A DNA stretch of 64,000 nt, from contig NZ_FWFP01000001.1 in NCBI RefSeq assembly GCF_900172215.1, positions 471,169-535,168 of the forward strand, in the 5' to 3' direction. The stretch is from Ruegeria meonggei. GTDB lineage: Bacteria > Pseudomonadota > Alphaproteobacteria > Rhodobacterales > Rhodobacteraceae. The notes below the pieces were generated by a model. That model did not search any database, was not told the DNA's origin, and was given only the letters and a program-made list of their open reading frames with translations. This document shows, one piece after another, positions 8,696 to 17,299 of this stretch; positions within the stretch are counted from its first letter, which is position 1, and each line of letters opens with the position of its first letter. The position numbers were made by a program, and so were the translations under genes.

Positions 8696-9190
8696 ATGGC
8701 ACGCTCACTTGCCCTTTTTGCCATCGGACTGGTGTTCGGCGGCGGGGCCGGATTTGTTCTGGCCGCCGCCAATGGCGTAACTTTTGATGGCCACGACCAT
8801 GGCGACCCATCCCACCACGGCGGCGTACAGGCCGAAGCGATGGCACATGACCACTCGACCCCTGTGAACCTGCCTGCAGGTGCGGATGCGCCCAGCGTTG
8901 CGATTGCAGTGATTCCAGATCCTATGGCCGGTTGGAACCTGCACGTGATGCCGCAGAATTTCCGGTTCGCTCCGGAAAGCGCGTCGGCGGCAGAAAAAGA
9001 CGGCGAAGGTCATGCGCACGTCTACATCAACGGTGAAAAACTTGGCCGACTTTACGGCAACTGGATGCATATTCCAGCCTTACCCAAAGGCGCGGTCGAG
9101 GTCGAAGTTTCATTGAACGCTAACAGTCACAGCCCGTTGACCGTCGACAATGTGCCTGTCCGCGCGGTGGTCACCGTTCAGGTCGACTAA
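8696..9190 (+). CDS. Histidine-rich periplasmic/anchored metal-handling protein
   Basis: A 164-residue protein. Residues 1-25 form a signal peptide or anchor. A His-rich linker follows with H33, H35, H40, H41, H51 and H53 among Asp and Gly, a likely metal-binding patch. The rest (about 90-164) is a small beta-rich domain with GWNLHVMPQNFRFAPE, GHAHVYINGEKLGRLYG and SLNANSHSPL, a conserved set I have seen in uncharacterised bacterial proteins but cannot name as a defined family. It directly follows cbtA, so cobalt (or copper) binding outside the membrane is a reasonable guess. The ATG at 8696 follows AAGGAA. Confidence 0.75.
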   Translation: MARSLALFAIGLVFGGGAGFVLAAANGVTFDGHDHGDPSHHGGVQAEAMAHDHSTPVNLPAGADAPSVAIAVIPDPMAGWNLHVMPQNFRFAPESASAAEKDGEGHAHVYINGEKLGRLYGNWMHIPALPKGAVEVEVSLNANSHSPLTVDNVPVRAVVTVQVD

Positions 9191-9654
9191 AGCGCTGGAA
9201 TTCGCGTACGCAAACACATCCGAAGCCGCCCGCAAGGCCGGGCGTCTTCGATCCAGCCCTTGGGACTGTCCAGATAGGTCTGACAGGTCTTGGCGATGTC
9301 CCCGGCGTCTGCAACCACATTGATCCCGGAAAACACATACGACGCACGCCCCGCACTTTGCAGCGCCAGTGCAGTCGGTTCGGCGCAACTGCTGAAACAG
9401 GCATGTGTGGCAAACTCAACCCGTTCCTCAAGCCCGGCTTGGGTGAGTGTGGTTTGCACAGCCTGTGCCTCGGCCGCGTGGTCACGCGCGCCCGCGCAAC
9501 TGCTGCAGATTGATAGGCGTAACTTGTCCACAAACGGCCTCATATCCTGACGTCCGCACGTTTCTGCGGTTTTATGACGGTCGGCGCAATCCTGAATACG
9601 CACGTGTTTGTGAGTGCGCCGTGCCTCGTTTTCTGCCATCAATTGGTCCGACAT
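9187..9654 (-). CDS. DUF1636 family Cys-rich protein
   Basis: Up to 155 residues. The core LSICSSCAG ... THACFSSCAEPTALALQ ... YVFSGIN is typical of DUF1636, small thioredoxin-fold proteins with CxxC and CxxxC pairs that may bind a metal or iron-sulfur cluster and often lie near cobalamin or CobW genes. The start is uncertain: the ATG at 9654 leaves only 18 bases to the divergent gene; ATGs at 9639 and 9543 are alternatives, the last giving a 118-residue protein closer to the family core. Its stop overlaps that of the His-rich gene by four bases. Confidence 0.75.
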   Translation of the reverse strand: MSDQLMAENEARRTHKHVRIQDCADRHKTAETCGRQDMRPFVDKLRLSICSSCAGARDHAAEAQAVQTTLTQAGLEERVEFATHACFSSCAEPTALALQSAGRASYVFSGINVVADAGDIAKTCQTYLDSPKGWIEDARPCGRLRMCLRTRIPAL

Positions 9655-9672
9655 AAAACAGGAGACACTGTT

Positions 9673-10131
9673 ATGCGCGCCTTGTGGGCTATGCTCTGCT
9701 TTCTGGCCCTGCCCCTATGGGCGGACGAGCCGCTGTCGGGATGGGCGGTCTACTCTACGGACAAAAGCTATGACCAGCTTGTCGCGGATACCAAAGCGGC
9801 CGTAAAGGAAAACGGTCTGATTGTGGTCACGCAGGCTGGCCCCACCAAAGCTGCCGCCGCGCGGGGCATCACCATTCCAGGCAATCTGGTGATCGGGGTC
9901 TTTAACAACGATTTTGCCGTGCGCGTGCTGGAAACCTCGGTCGATGCGATGATCGAAGCGCCGATCCGGTTTTACGTGACCGAAAATGATGACGGCAGCG
10001 CCACACTGTCTTACAAAACCCCCAGCTTTGTCTTTGCACCCTATGTGTACGAGGGCGGAGAGCCCCTGAGGGATATTGCCGCTGATCTTGACACAAAGTT
10101 CCAGACAGTGGCGGAATCTGCAGTCAAATAG
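9673..10131 (+). CDS. Secreted DUF302 domain protein
   Basis: A 152-residue protein with a cleavable signal peptide (MRALWAMLCFLALPLWA, cleavage near residue 17) and a DUF302 domain: SYDQLVADTKAAVKENGL, then GNLVIGVFNNDFAVRVLE and ETSVDAMIEAPIRFYV. DUF302 has a small mixed fold and no assigned enzymatic role. GGAG lies ten bases before the ATG. It is transcribed away from the DUF1636 gene and toward the TPP-enzyme gene 80 bases later. Confidence 0.85.
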   Translation: MRALWAMLCFLALPLWADEPLSGWAVYSTDKSYDQLVADTKAAVKENGLIVVTQAGPTKAAAARGITIPGNLVIGVFNNDFAVRVLETSVDAMIEAPIRFYVTENDDGSATLSYKTPSFVFAPYVYEGGEPLRDIAADLDTKFQTVAESAVK

Positions 10132-10210
10132 TCACACTGACGTGAACCAGCTTGCCTCTGACCGCGTCCTCCGCAATCTCCTGTACAACAAAAACTTCGG
10201 AGCATACCTG

Positions 10211-11830
10211 ATGCAGGACCTGTCCCCCCGCGCGGCTGACCTCTTGGCCCAACGATTGTATGAGGCTGGGTGCCGCCACGCCTTTGGCATGCCAGGGGGC
10301 GAGGTGCTGACCCTGGTTGATGCGCTGGAACAGGCCGGTATCACCTTTCATCTGACCAAACACGAGAACGCAGCCGGATTCATGGCCGAAGCCGTTCATC
10401 ACCGCGACGGCGCGCCTGCGATTCTGGTGGCCACGCTGGGCCCCGGCGCGATGAACGGCATCAACGTGGTCGCCAACGCGTTTCAGGACCGGGTTCCGAT
10501 GATCGTGCTGACTGGCTGTGTAGATGCGGATGAGGCGTTGACCTATACCCATCAGGTCATGGATCACGCGCAAGTCTACCAATCAATCACCAAGGGGACA
10601 TTCACCCTGACTGCGCAGGGTGCAGACATTATTGCCGACAAAGCTGTGTCACTGGCCAACCAACCCCGCCCCGGTCCCGTGCATATCGATGTGCCGATCT
10701 CGGTTGCGGATACGCGCGTTTCTGGCGTCAAGCGCCGTCGGCGTGCCAAGATCGCCGCCGTGGCACCCGAAGGCAATTGCGTGGAAAAGGCCCGCCGTTG
10801 GGTGGCCGAGGCGGAACGCCCCATCGCCATTGTCGGTCTGGATGTCCTGTATGACGACTCGCGCAATGTGGTGCAGGCGTTTCTGGAACATTTCAACATT
10901 CCGTTTGTCACCACCTACAAGGCAAAGGGTGTCGTCCCCGAGGGTCACCCCTTGTGCCTGGGTGGTGCGGGCCTGTCCCCGCTGGCCGACAAGCATCTGG
11001 TACCGCTGGTCGAGCAGGCAGATCTGGTGGTGTGTCTGGGCTATGACCCCATCGAAATGCGTCCGGGCTGGCGCGAGATCTGGGATCCTGAAGAAACGCG
11101 CGTCATAGACATTTCGGCGGTGGTTAACGACCATTACATGCATCAGGCCGGGTTGAATTTGGTGGCGCATACCGGCGCCACGTTGGAGGCAATCGCCAAA
11201 GGTAACCCGGCCCGCGCGACATGGCCGAGAGGGGAGCCGCAACTGGTCAAGGATGCTTTGGCGCAGGCCTTCCCGACGGATGACGATTGGGGGCCAGCCG
11301 CAGTGATCGCCGAAACCCGCGCTGCACTGCCGCCGGAAACGCTGGCCACAGCTGACAGCGGCGCGCATCGCATCCTGCTGAGCCAGATGTGGGAATGCTC
11401 CGAGGAACGCGGGCTGATCCAATCCTCGGCCTTGTGTACAATGGGCTGTGCCGTGCCGATGGCCATCGGCCTGAAACTGGTTGAGCCCAAGCGCCCGGTG
11501 ATCAGCTTTTCGGGCGATGCCGGGTTCCTGATGGTCGCCGGAGAGCTGTCAACTGCGGCCGAGATGGGTGGAAACCCGATCTTTCTGGTCTTTGTCGACG
11601 CCAGCCTTGCTCTGATCGAGTTGAAGCAGCGCCAGCGTCAGATGGGCAATACAGGCGTGGATTTCGACCGCCACGACTTTGCCGCCATGGGCCGGGCCTT
11701 TGGTGGTAATGGGCATACTGTACGCAACCGGGCTGAACTGCGCGCAGCACTGGACGCCGCCGTCAAAGCCGACAGTTTCACCGTCATTGCTGCCGAAATT
11801 GACCGTGGGGGATATGATGGCCGTATCTGA
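10211..11830 (+). CDS. Thiamine-diphosphate-dependent enzyme, acetolactate synthase-like
   Basis: A 539-residue TPP enzyme of the acetolactate synthase/oxalyl-CoA decarboxylase superfamily. The N-terminal pyrimidine-binding domain has FGMPGGEVL and the catalytic glutamate E52 in TKHENAAGFMAE; a central TPP_M-like domain follows; the C-terminal pyrophosphate domain starts near GCAVPMAIG. The usual GDG...NN motif reads GDA (435-437) and, at the metal-binding Asn position, Asp463 (FVDAS). GGAG at 10199-10202 sets the ATG at 10211. The stop overlaps the CoA-transferase gene by 17 bases, so substrate may be a CoA ester. Substrate not known. Confidence 0.8.
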   Translation: MQDLSPRAADLLAQRLYEAGCRHAFGMPGGEVLTLVDALEQAGITFHLTKHENAAGFMAEAVHHRDGAPAILVATLGPGAMNGINVVANAFQDRVPMIVLTGCVDADEALTYTHQVMDHAQVYQSITKGTFTLTAQGADIIADKAVSLANQPRPGPVHIDVPISVADTRVSGVKRRRRAKIAAVAPEGNCVEKARRWVAEAERPIAIVGLDVLYDDSRNVVQAFLEHFNIPFVTTYKAKGVVPEGHPLCLGGAGLSPLADKHLVPLVEQADLVVCLGYDPIEMRPGWREIWDPEETRVIDISAVVNDHYMHQAGLNLVAHTGATLEAIAKGNPARATWPRGEPQLVKDALAQAFPTDDDWGPAAVIAETRAALPPETLATADSGAHRILLSQMWECSEERGLIQSSALCTMGCAVPMAIGLKLVEPKRPVISFSGDAGFLMVAGELSTAAEMGGNPIFLVFVDASLALIELKQRQRQMGNTGVDFDRHDFAAMGRAFGGNGHTVRNRAELRAALDAAVKADSFTVIAAEIDRGGYDGRI

Positions 11831-13001
11831 AGGACCGCTGAAGGGCGTCAAGGTTCTGGACCTGTCCCGCATTCTGGCAGGGCCGACCTGCACGCAGTTG
11901 TTGGGCGATCTGGGCGCCAGCGTCATCAAGATCGAAAACCCCGCCACGGGTGGCGACGACACCCGCCAATGGGGGCCACCGTATGTCGAGGATGCCGAGG
12001 GCAACCGCTCGGACCTGAGCGCATACTTCATGGCGGCCAACAGAAACAAAAAATCTGTGGCGATCGACATCACCAGGCCGGATGGGCAGGCTGAAATCAA
12101 ACGGCTGGCCGGCCACGCAGACATCCTGATCGAGAATTTCAAACCCGGCGGGCTGGCGAAATACGGGCTGGATTACGCAAGCCTGTCACCGGACTTGCCC
12201 GGCCTCGTCTATTGCTCGATCTCGGGCTATGGCCAGACTGGACCAAATGCGTCCAAGCCCGGTTATGATCTGATGGCGCAAGGCTATGGCGGAATCATGT
12301 CACTGACCGGTGATCCCGAGGGCGCACCAATGAAGGTAGGCGTGGGCATCTCGGACGTCATGTGCGGGATGTACGCCACAGTCGGTATTCTGGCTGCCCT
12401 GCGACACCGCGATCAGACGGGCGAAGGCCAGCAGATCGATCTGGCATTGGTCGATTCCCAAGTGGCTTGGCTGATCAATGAGGGTGTGAACTATCTGACC
12501 TCAGGCGATGTGCCCCAGCGGCGCGGCAACGGGCACCCAAACATCGTCCCCTACGACGTCTATGAAACTGCCGATGGCCACGTCATTCTGGCTGTTGGCA
12601 ATGACAGCCAGTTCCGGCGGCTCTGCGATTTCATCGATCTGCCTGAACTGGCCGATGATGCACGCTTTGCCACCAACCCGGCCCGGTTGGAACATCGCGA
12701 TGCCCTGAATGCTGTGCTGCGCCCGGCGGTGCAATCTTACCAGACACAAACAGTCATTGCTCAGCTTGAAGCGCGCAAAGTCCCCGTGGGTCCGGTGCAG
12801 ACGATGGACCAGGTTTTTGCCACCGATCAAGTCGCAGCCCGCGAGATGCAGATCGATATGCAGGCCGATCCGGGCGCGGTGCAATTGATCGGGAATCCAC
12901 TAAAATTGTCCCGTACACCTGTGACATATCGCACGGCGCCACCTGTGTTCGGCGCTGACACTCAGGGTGTTTTAAGCGCTGAAAACCCGTTCGACGACTG
13001 A
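11814..13001 (+). CDS. CaiB/BaiF class III CoA-transferase
   Basis: A 395-residue family III CoA-transferase. The start LKGVKVLDLSRILAGPTCTQLLGDLGA, then VIKIENP..GDDTR and SGYGQTG, are typical. The catalytic aspartate expected from formyl-CoA transferase (Asp169) is D181 in GISDVMCGM. Members move CoA between acids through a mixed anhydride on this residue. Adjacent ATGs at 11814 and 11817 lie within the end of the TPP-enzyme gene, so the two are co-translated. A terminator follows the gene. The acid it activates cannot be read from the sequence. Confidence 0.88.
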   Translation: MMAVSEGPLKGVKVLDLSRILAGPTCTQLLGDLGASVIKIENPATGGDDTRQWGPPYVEDAEGNRSDLSAYFMAANRNKKSVAIDITRPDGQAEIKRLAGHADILIENFKPGGLAKYGLDYASLSPDLPGLVYCSISGYGQTGPNASKPGYDLMAQGYGGIMSLTGDPEGAPMKVGVGISDVMCGMYATVGILAALRHRDQTGEGQQIDLALVDSQVAWLINEGVNYLTSGDVPQRRGNGHPNIVPYDVYETADGHVILAVGNDSQFRRLCDFIDLPELADDARFATNPARLEHRDALNAVLRPAVQSYQTQTVIAQLEARKVPVGPVQTMDQVFATDQVAAREMQIDMQADPGAVQLIGNPLKLSRTPVTYRTAPPVFGADTQGVLSAENPFDD

Positions 13002-13018
13002 AACACAGTGCCTCATTA

Positions 13019-13060
13019 GGCGGCATGTTGCTGAAACATGCCGTTGAATCGGCGGTTTTT
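13019..13060 (+). terminator. Terminator after the CoA-transferase gene
   Basis: GGCATGTT and AACATGCC pair around GCTGA (13022-13042), and an alternative short stem GCCG-ttgaat-CGGC ends just before GGTTTTTTT at 13053-13062. The T tract and position 20 bases after a stop support a rho-independent terminator. Confidence 0.65.
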
Positions 13061-13182
13061 TTCACCTTTTCCACACACAGCTTTTCACCAATTCGAGAGC
13101 AGGGCCGATACTGATACGACGCCACCTGAGTCTCTGCTAAGTCGAATAGAGAAGAAAATCGCAATTGGATTGGACTGCACGT

Positions 13183-14553
13183 ATGAAACAAGATGTTTTC
13201 GGACAGATGAACACTCTCAGCCAATCGGCAAGCGTCGAGGCATGGGATGGTGTTCTGCTTGGCTTCATGGCGCATGCGGCAATAACCCCGCAACATCTGG
13301 GCACCGTGCTTGAGCTTGAGCCCGATTTTGCTTTGGGCCACGCGGTCAAAGGTCTGTTCATGGTTCTGCTGGGACGGCGCGAGATGATGCCAGTCGCGGT
13401 CGAGGCACTGGCAACAGCCAACGCCGCGATGGAACGGCAGCCGGTATCTGATCGCGAACGCATGTATGTCGAGTCACTGGGGCTGTATCTGGCGGACCTG
13501 CCAACGCAGGCCATTCAGAAATTCGAAGAAATTCTACGCAACCACCCGCAGGACACGCTGGCGATGAAGCTGAGCCACGCCACCCGTTTTGTTCTGGGCG
13601 ATCCGCAAGGCATGCGGCGGTCCATCGAACGCGTGATGCCTGCGTATGAACCCGATCATGCCGGGCGCGGCTATCTGTTGGGATGTCATTCCTTTGCGCT
13701 GGAAGAAACTGGCGCATATGAAAAAGCCGAGATTGCCGGTCGCCAGGCGCTGTGGATGGTGTCGGACGATGCCTGGGGCCTGCACGCCGTTGCGCATGTG
13801 CATGAGATGACCGGCAATGCGCAGCTGGGTCTTGACTGGTTGGCGGGTCGCGAGGACGCCTGGGCGCATTGCAACAACTTCCGCTATCACGTCTGGTGGC
13901 ACAAGGCGCTGATGCATCTGGATCTGGGCCAGGTGGATCAAGTGTTCGAGCTGTACGATCAGCACATCCGTCAGGACAAAACCGACGACTATCGCGATAT
14001 CTCGAACGCAACATCACTGCTGTCACGGCTTGAACTTGAAGGCGTAAACGTAGGTTCTCGCTGGGAAGAGCTGGCAGATCTCAGCGCCGCCCGGACCGAG
14101 GATGGCTGCCTGATCTTCGCAGATTTGCACTATCTTCTGGCGCTGACTGGTGACAATCGCAATGATGCGACCGGCCAGATGCTGAAACGCATCCAGAAGG
14201 ACGCGCAGCGCAATCAGGGGGACACCCCGATCCGCATGTCCGATCCGGGCATTGCAGCCGCCAAGGGGCTTGAGGCCTTTGGCGACGGGCTTTACGGCGA
14301 AGCCTTTGATTTTCTGTCAAATGCACGCGACGGAATGCAACTGGCAGGTGGCAGCCACGCCCAACGTGATGTATTCGAGCGCATCACAATTGATTCCGGC
14401 CTGCGCGCCGGCCGTCTGGATGCTGTCGAGCGTATCCTTGACGACCGCCGCACCAAACGGGCCGGAGGCGAGGACAATTACGCTCTGGCGCGCCGCGCAT
14501 TGATTGACGCGGCCCGCGACGACGGAGACGCACAAAGCGTCCCGGCTGAATAA
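13183..14553 (+). CDS. Tetratricopeptide-repeat protein, TTC38-like
   Basis: A 456-residue soluble helical-repeat protein without signal peptide. Repeats are visible around HLGTVLELEPDFALGHAVKG, the segment ending FEEILRNHPQDTLA, and HAVAHVHEMTGNAQLGLDWL; the conserved FRYHVWWHKALMHLDLG is typical of the bacterial relatives of eukaryotic TTC38. Function is unknown in the family. The start is not certain (13183, 13165 and 13207 are in frame); 13183 follows GGACTGCACGT weakly. The opgC gene begins 32 bases after the stop, so it may belong to the same transcript as the glucan genes. Confidence 0.78.
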   Translation: MKQDVFGQMNTLSQSASVEAWDGVLLGFMAHAAITPQHLGTVLELEPDFALGHAVKGLFMVLLGRREMMPVAVEALATANAAMERQPVSDRERMYVESLGLYLADLPTQAIQKFEEILRNHPQDTLAMKLSHATRFVLGDPQGMRRSIERVMPAYEPDHAGRGYLLGCHSFALEETGAYEKAEIAGRQALWMVSDDAWGLHAVAHVHEMTGNAQLGLDWLAGREDAWAHCNNFRYHVWWHKALMHLDLGQVDQVFELYDQHIRQDKTDDYRDISNATSLLSRLELEGVNVGSRWEELADLSAARTEDGCLIFADLHYLLALTGDNRNDATGQMLKRIQKDAQRNQGDTPIRMSDPGIAAAKGLEAFGDGLYGEAFDFLSNARDGMQLAGGSHAQRDVFERITIDSGLRAGRLDAVERILDDRRTKRAGGEDNYALARRALIDAARDDGDAQSVPAE

Positions 14554-14585
14554 CAAAAACTAAGACCAAGAAGGACAGAATACGT

Positions 14586-15803
14586 ATGGCGACAGTTTCG
14601 CCCGCTTCTGATTTTGCGCCAGTGGCTGCCTCTGCGGCGGCCCCTGCCCGCACGCGCGACCCGCGCCTGGATTTCTATCGCGGCATCGCGATGTTCATCA
14701 TCCTGATCGCCCATATCCCGAACGATCCATGGGCTAAGTGGATTCCCGCGCGGTTTGGATTCTCGGACGCGACCGAGATTTTCGTGTTCTGCTCGGGCAT
14801 GGCGTCGGCGATTGCCTTCGGCGGGGCGTTCCTGCGCAAAGGCTGGTGGATGGGCACCGCCCGCGTCGCCTATCGCATCTGGCAGGTGTACTGGGCGCAC
14901 ATCGCGTTGTTCTTCTTTGTCGCCATGTCCATGGCCGCGTTGGATCAGACGGGATTGTTTGAGAAAACATATATTTCGTCGCTGAACCTGCAGCATTTCT
15001 TCAACAACCCGGCGCCTCAAATCGTTGGGCTGTTCACACTGACCTATGTGCCGAACTACTTTGACATCCTTCCGATGTATCTGGTGGTTCTGGCGATGAT
15101 GCCGCTGTTCATGGGGCTGTCGCGGATTGGGTTCTGGGCGGTTGCCATGGCTTCGGTTGCGATCTGGTTGGTGGCACAGACCGGCGCTTTGGCTTTGCCG
15201 GCAGAGCCTTGGTCAGACCGCCAGTGGTTCTTTAACCCATTTGGCTGGCAGTTGCTGTTTTTCACCGGCTTTGCGTTCATGCGCGGCTGGATTCCCGCAC
15301 CTCCAGTGTCCAAGGCGCTGATCTGGGCGGCAGCATTGTTCCTGATTTTCTCGATGCCTTTCGGGTCTTGGAAAGTGTTCAGCTGGATTAACGCGGCCGC
15401 CCCCGATCTGGCCGATGAAATCCGCAAGGTCTGGCCGGTCACCAAGGAATTCCGCGACAAGACCGATTTCGGCCTGTTCCGCTATCTCCACTTCCTGTCG
15501 CTGGCGTATCTGGGTTGGGTCGTCGCAGGAGAGCATGGTCACCGCCTGATCGCAACCGGTCAAGGCGCAGCCGCACGGACCTGGCAAGCCCTGTTGACCG
15601 TGATCTCGAAAGTGGGTCAGCAATCTCTGGCCGTGTTCGTTTTTTCCATGGCAGCAGCAAGACTTATCGGCGTCGGACTGGACCTGAGTGGGCGGGATGT
15701 TGCCAGTGTCTTCGTCGCTAACATGATTGGCTTTGCCATGATCATCGGCGTGGCCTATTTGGCCGCTTGGTTTAAGTCGCAACCTTGGAAATCACAGAAA
15801 TGA
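14586..15803 (+). CDS. opgC: OpgC-type membrane acyltransferase for periplasmic glucans
   Basis: A 405-residue membrane protein with about ten hydrophobic segments. The opening RDPRLDFYRGIAMFIILIAH and FSDATEIFVFCSGMASA match the OpgC family, which adds succinyl or other acyl groups to osmoregulated periplasmic glucans. The first 25 residues are a low-complexity Ala/Pro cytoplasmic tail. AAGGA lies before the ATG. It is followed with a four-base overlap by opgG and then opgH, which confirms the role. Confidence 0.9.
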   Translation: MATVSPASDFAPVAASAAAPARTRDPRLDFYRGIAMFIILIAHIPNDPWAKWIPARFGFSDATEIFVFCSGMASAIAFGGAFLRKGWWMGTARVAYRIWQVYWAHIALFFFVAMSMAALDQTGLFEKTYISSLNLQHFFNNPAPQIVGLFTLTYVPNYFDILPMYLVVLAMMPLFMGLSRIGFWAVAMASVAIWLVAQTGALALPAEPWSDRQWFFNPFGWQLLFFTGFAFMRGWIPAPPVSKALIWAAALFLIFSMPFGSWKVFSWINAAAPDLADEIRKVWPVTKEFRDKTDFGLFRYLHFLSLAYLGWVVAGEHGHRLIATGQGAAARTWQALLTVISKVGQQSLAVFVFSMAAARLIGVGLDLSGRDVASVFVANMIGFAMIIGVAYLAAWFKSQPWKSQK

Positions 15804-17299
15804 ATTTTACACGTCGCGCATTTCTGGCTTCAACTTCAGCGCTTGCTTTCGCGCCAGCCACATTTGCCACCGGAGGGGAAACCCCCTTTGACCGCAGCGA
15901 TGTCATCGCGCTGGCCAAAGATCTGGCCAGCCGACCCTATGCTGAGCGCGAGATGGTACCGCAGGAATGGCAGGACCTGACGTATCAGCAATACCGCTCG
16001 ATCCGGTTCCGGCTGGACCGTGCCCTGTGGTTTGAGAGCGAGACGCCCTTCAACGTCGATTTCTTTACGCCAGGACTGTATTTCCCGCGCGCAGTCAAAG
16101 TGTCGACAGTGGAAAACGGAATGGCCAGACCGGTCGCCTTTGACCTGGCGATGTTCGACAAATCCGAGGATGTGCCGCAGCTGCCCATTGATGATACGCT
16201 GGGCTTTTCCGGCTTGCGCCTGCGGACTGAAATGCATCGCCCCGGCAAAACCGATGAGTTCTGCGTCTGGCAAGGGGCCAGCTATTTCCGTGCCATTGGC
16301 CTGCACGAGGTTTACGGCCTGTCTGCCCGCGGTCTGGCCCTGAAAACCGGCGACCCGGATGGTGAGGAATTTCCCGAATTCATCCGTTTCTGGCTGGAAC
16401 GTCCCGCTCTTGGACAGCGCGACATGGTGGTTCACGCCCTGATGGACAGCCCCAGCGTGACCGGTGCCTACCGGTTCAATGTCACCGCCGGGGCCGATTG
16501 CGTGATGGATATCGAGGCCACGCTGTTCCCGCGTGAAGAGCTGACCCATGTGGGCATCGCGCCCGGAACGTCCATGTTCCTGTTTGATCAGACCAACCAC
16601 AGCCGGTTTGACGATTTCCGCCCAGCCGTGCATGACAGCGACGGGCTGTTGATCCGCAATGGCGCGGGCGAAGTGTTGTGGCGGCCTCTGGCCAATCCGA
16701 CCCGATTACAGATTTCTTCGTTCGTCGATACGAACCCGCGCGGTTTTGGTCTGATGCAGCGAAAGCGCGACTTTTCGGACTATGCGGATCTTGAGGCCAA
16801 CTACCACAAACGCCCCGGCCTGTGGGTCGAACCCAATGGCGATTGGGGCAAAGGCACGGTCACGCTGGTGGAAATTCCCGCTGATCAGGAAATCTATGAC
16901 AACATCGTTGCCTATTGGCGCCCGGCTGAACCCTATAAGGCTGGCAGCCAAGTTGATCTGTCCTACCGCCTAATCTGGGGAGAGGAGCCGCAGCGCACGC
17001 CGATGCCTCGCGTGATCAACACCGCGATGGGCGAAAACACATTTGGCGAAGGGCGTTTGGCCATCATCGATTTTGAGGCCAGCGAGCTGTTCGACGACCC
17101 CGAGGCGATGACGATCTTTGTCGACTCCCCCCATGCTGAAACGTCCGAAGGTGTACTGCAGCGTAACCCTGACACAGGCGGGCTGCGGTTGGCGTTTTCC
17201 TTCCAGCCTGGCGACCGGACCTATGTCGAGCTGCGGGCCCAGCTGCTGAAAGACAAGCAACCGGCCTCTGAGGTCTGGCTCTACCGTTGGACCACATGA
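15800..17299 (+). CDS. opgG: Periplasmic glucan biosynthesis protein OpgG/OpgD
   Basis: A 499-residue periplasmic protein with a twin-arginine type signal (FTRRAFLAS, R5-R6, hydrophobic stretch to about residue 25). The mature part has YQQYRSIRFR, YFRAIGLHEVYGLSARGLA and AYWRPAEPYKAG, conserved in MdoG/OpgD, which shapes or transfers the beta-glucan backbone in the periplasm. A Tat signal is commoner for OpgD than OpgG, so the symbol is a context choice. The start at 15800 overlaps the opgC stop; the opgH ATG overlaps its stop. Confidence 0.88.
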   Translation: MNFTRRAFLASTSALAFAPATFATGGETPFDRSDVIALAKDLASRPYAEREMVPQEWQDLTYQQYRSIRFRLDRALWFESETPFNVDFFTPGLYFPRAVKVSTVENGMARPVAFDLAMFDKSEDVPQLPIDDTLGFSGLRLRTEMHRPGKTDEFCVWQGASYFRAIGLHEVYGLSARGLALKTGDPDGEEFPEFIRFWLERPALGQRDMVVHALMDSPSVTGAYRFNVTAGADCVMDIEATLFPREELTHVGIAPGTSMFLFDQTNHSRFDDFRPAVHDSDGLLIRNGAGEVLWRPLANPTRLQISSFVDTNPRGFGLMQRKRDFSDYADLEANYHKRPGLWVEPNGDWGKGTVTLVEIPADQEIYDNIVAYWRPAEPYKAGSQVDLSYRLIWGEEPQRTPMPRVINTAMGENTFGEGRLAIIDFEASELFDDPEAMTIFVDSPHAETSEGVLQRNPDTGGLRLAFSFQPGDRTYVELRAQLLKDKQPASEVWLYRWTT

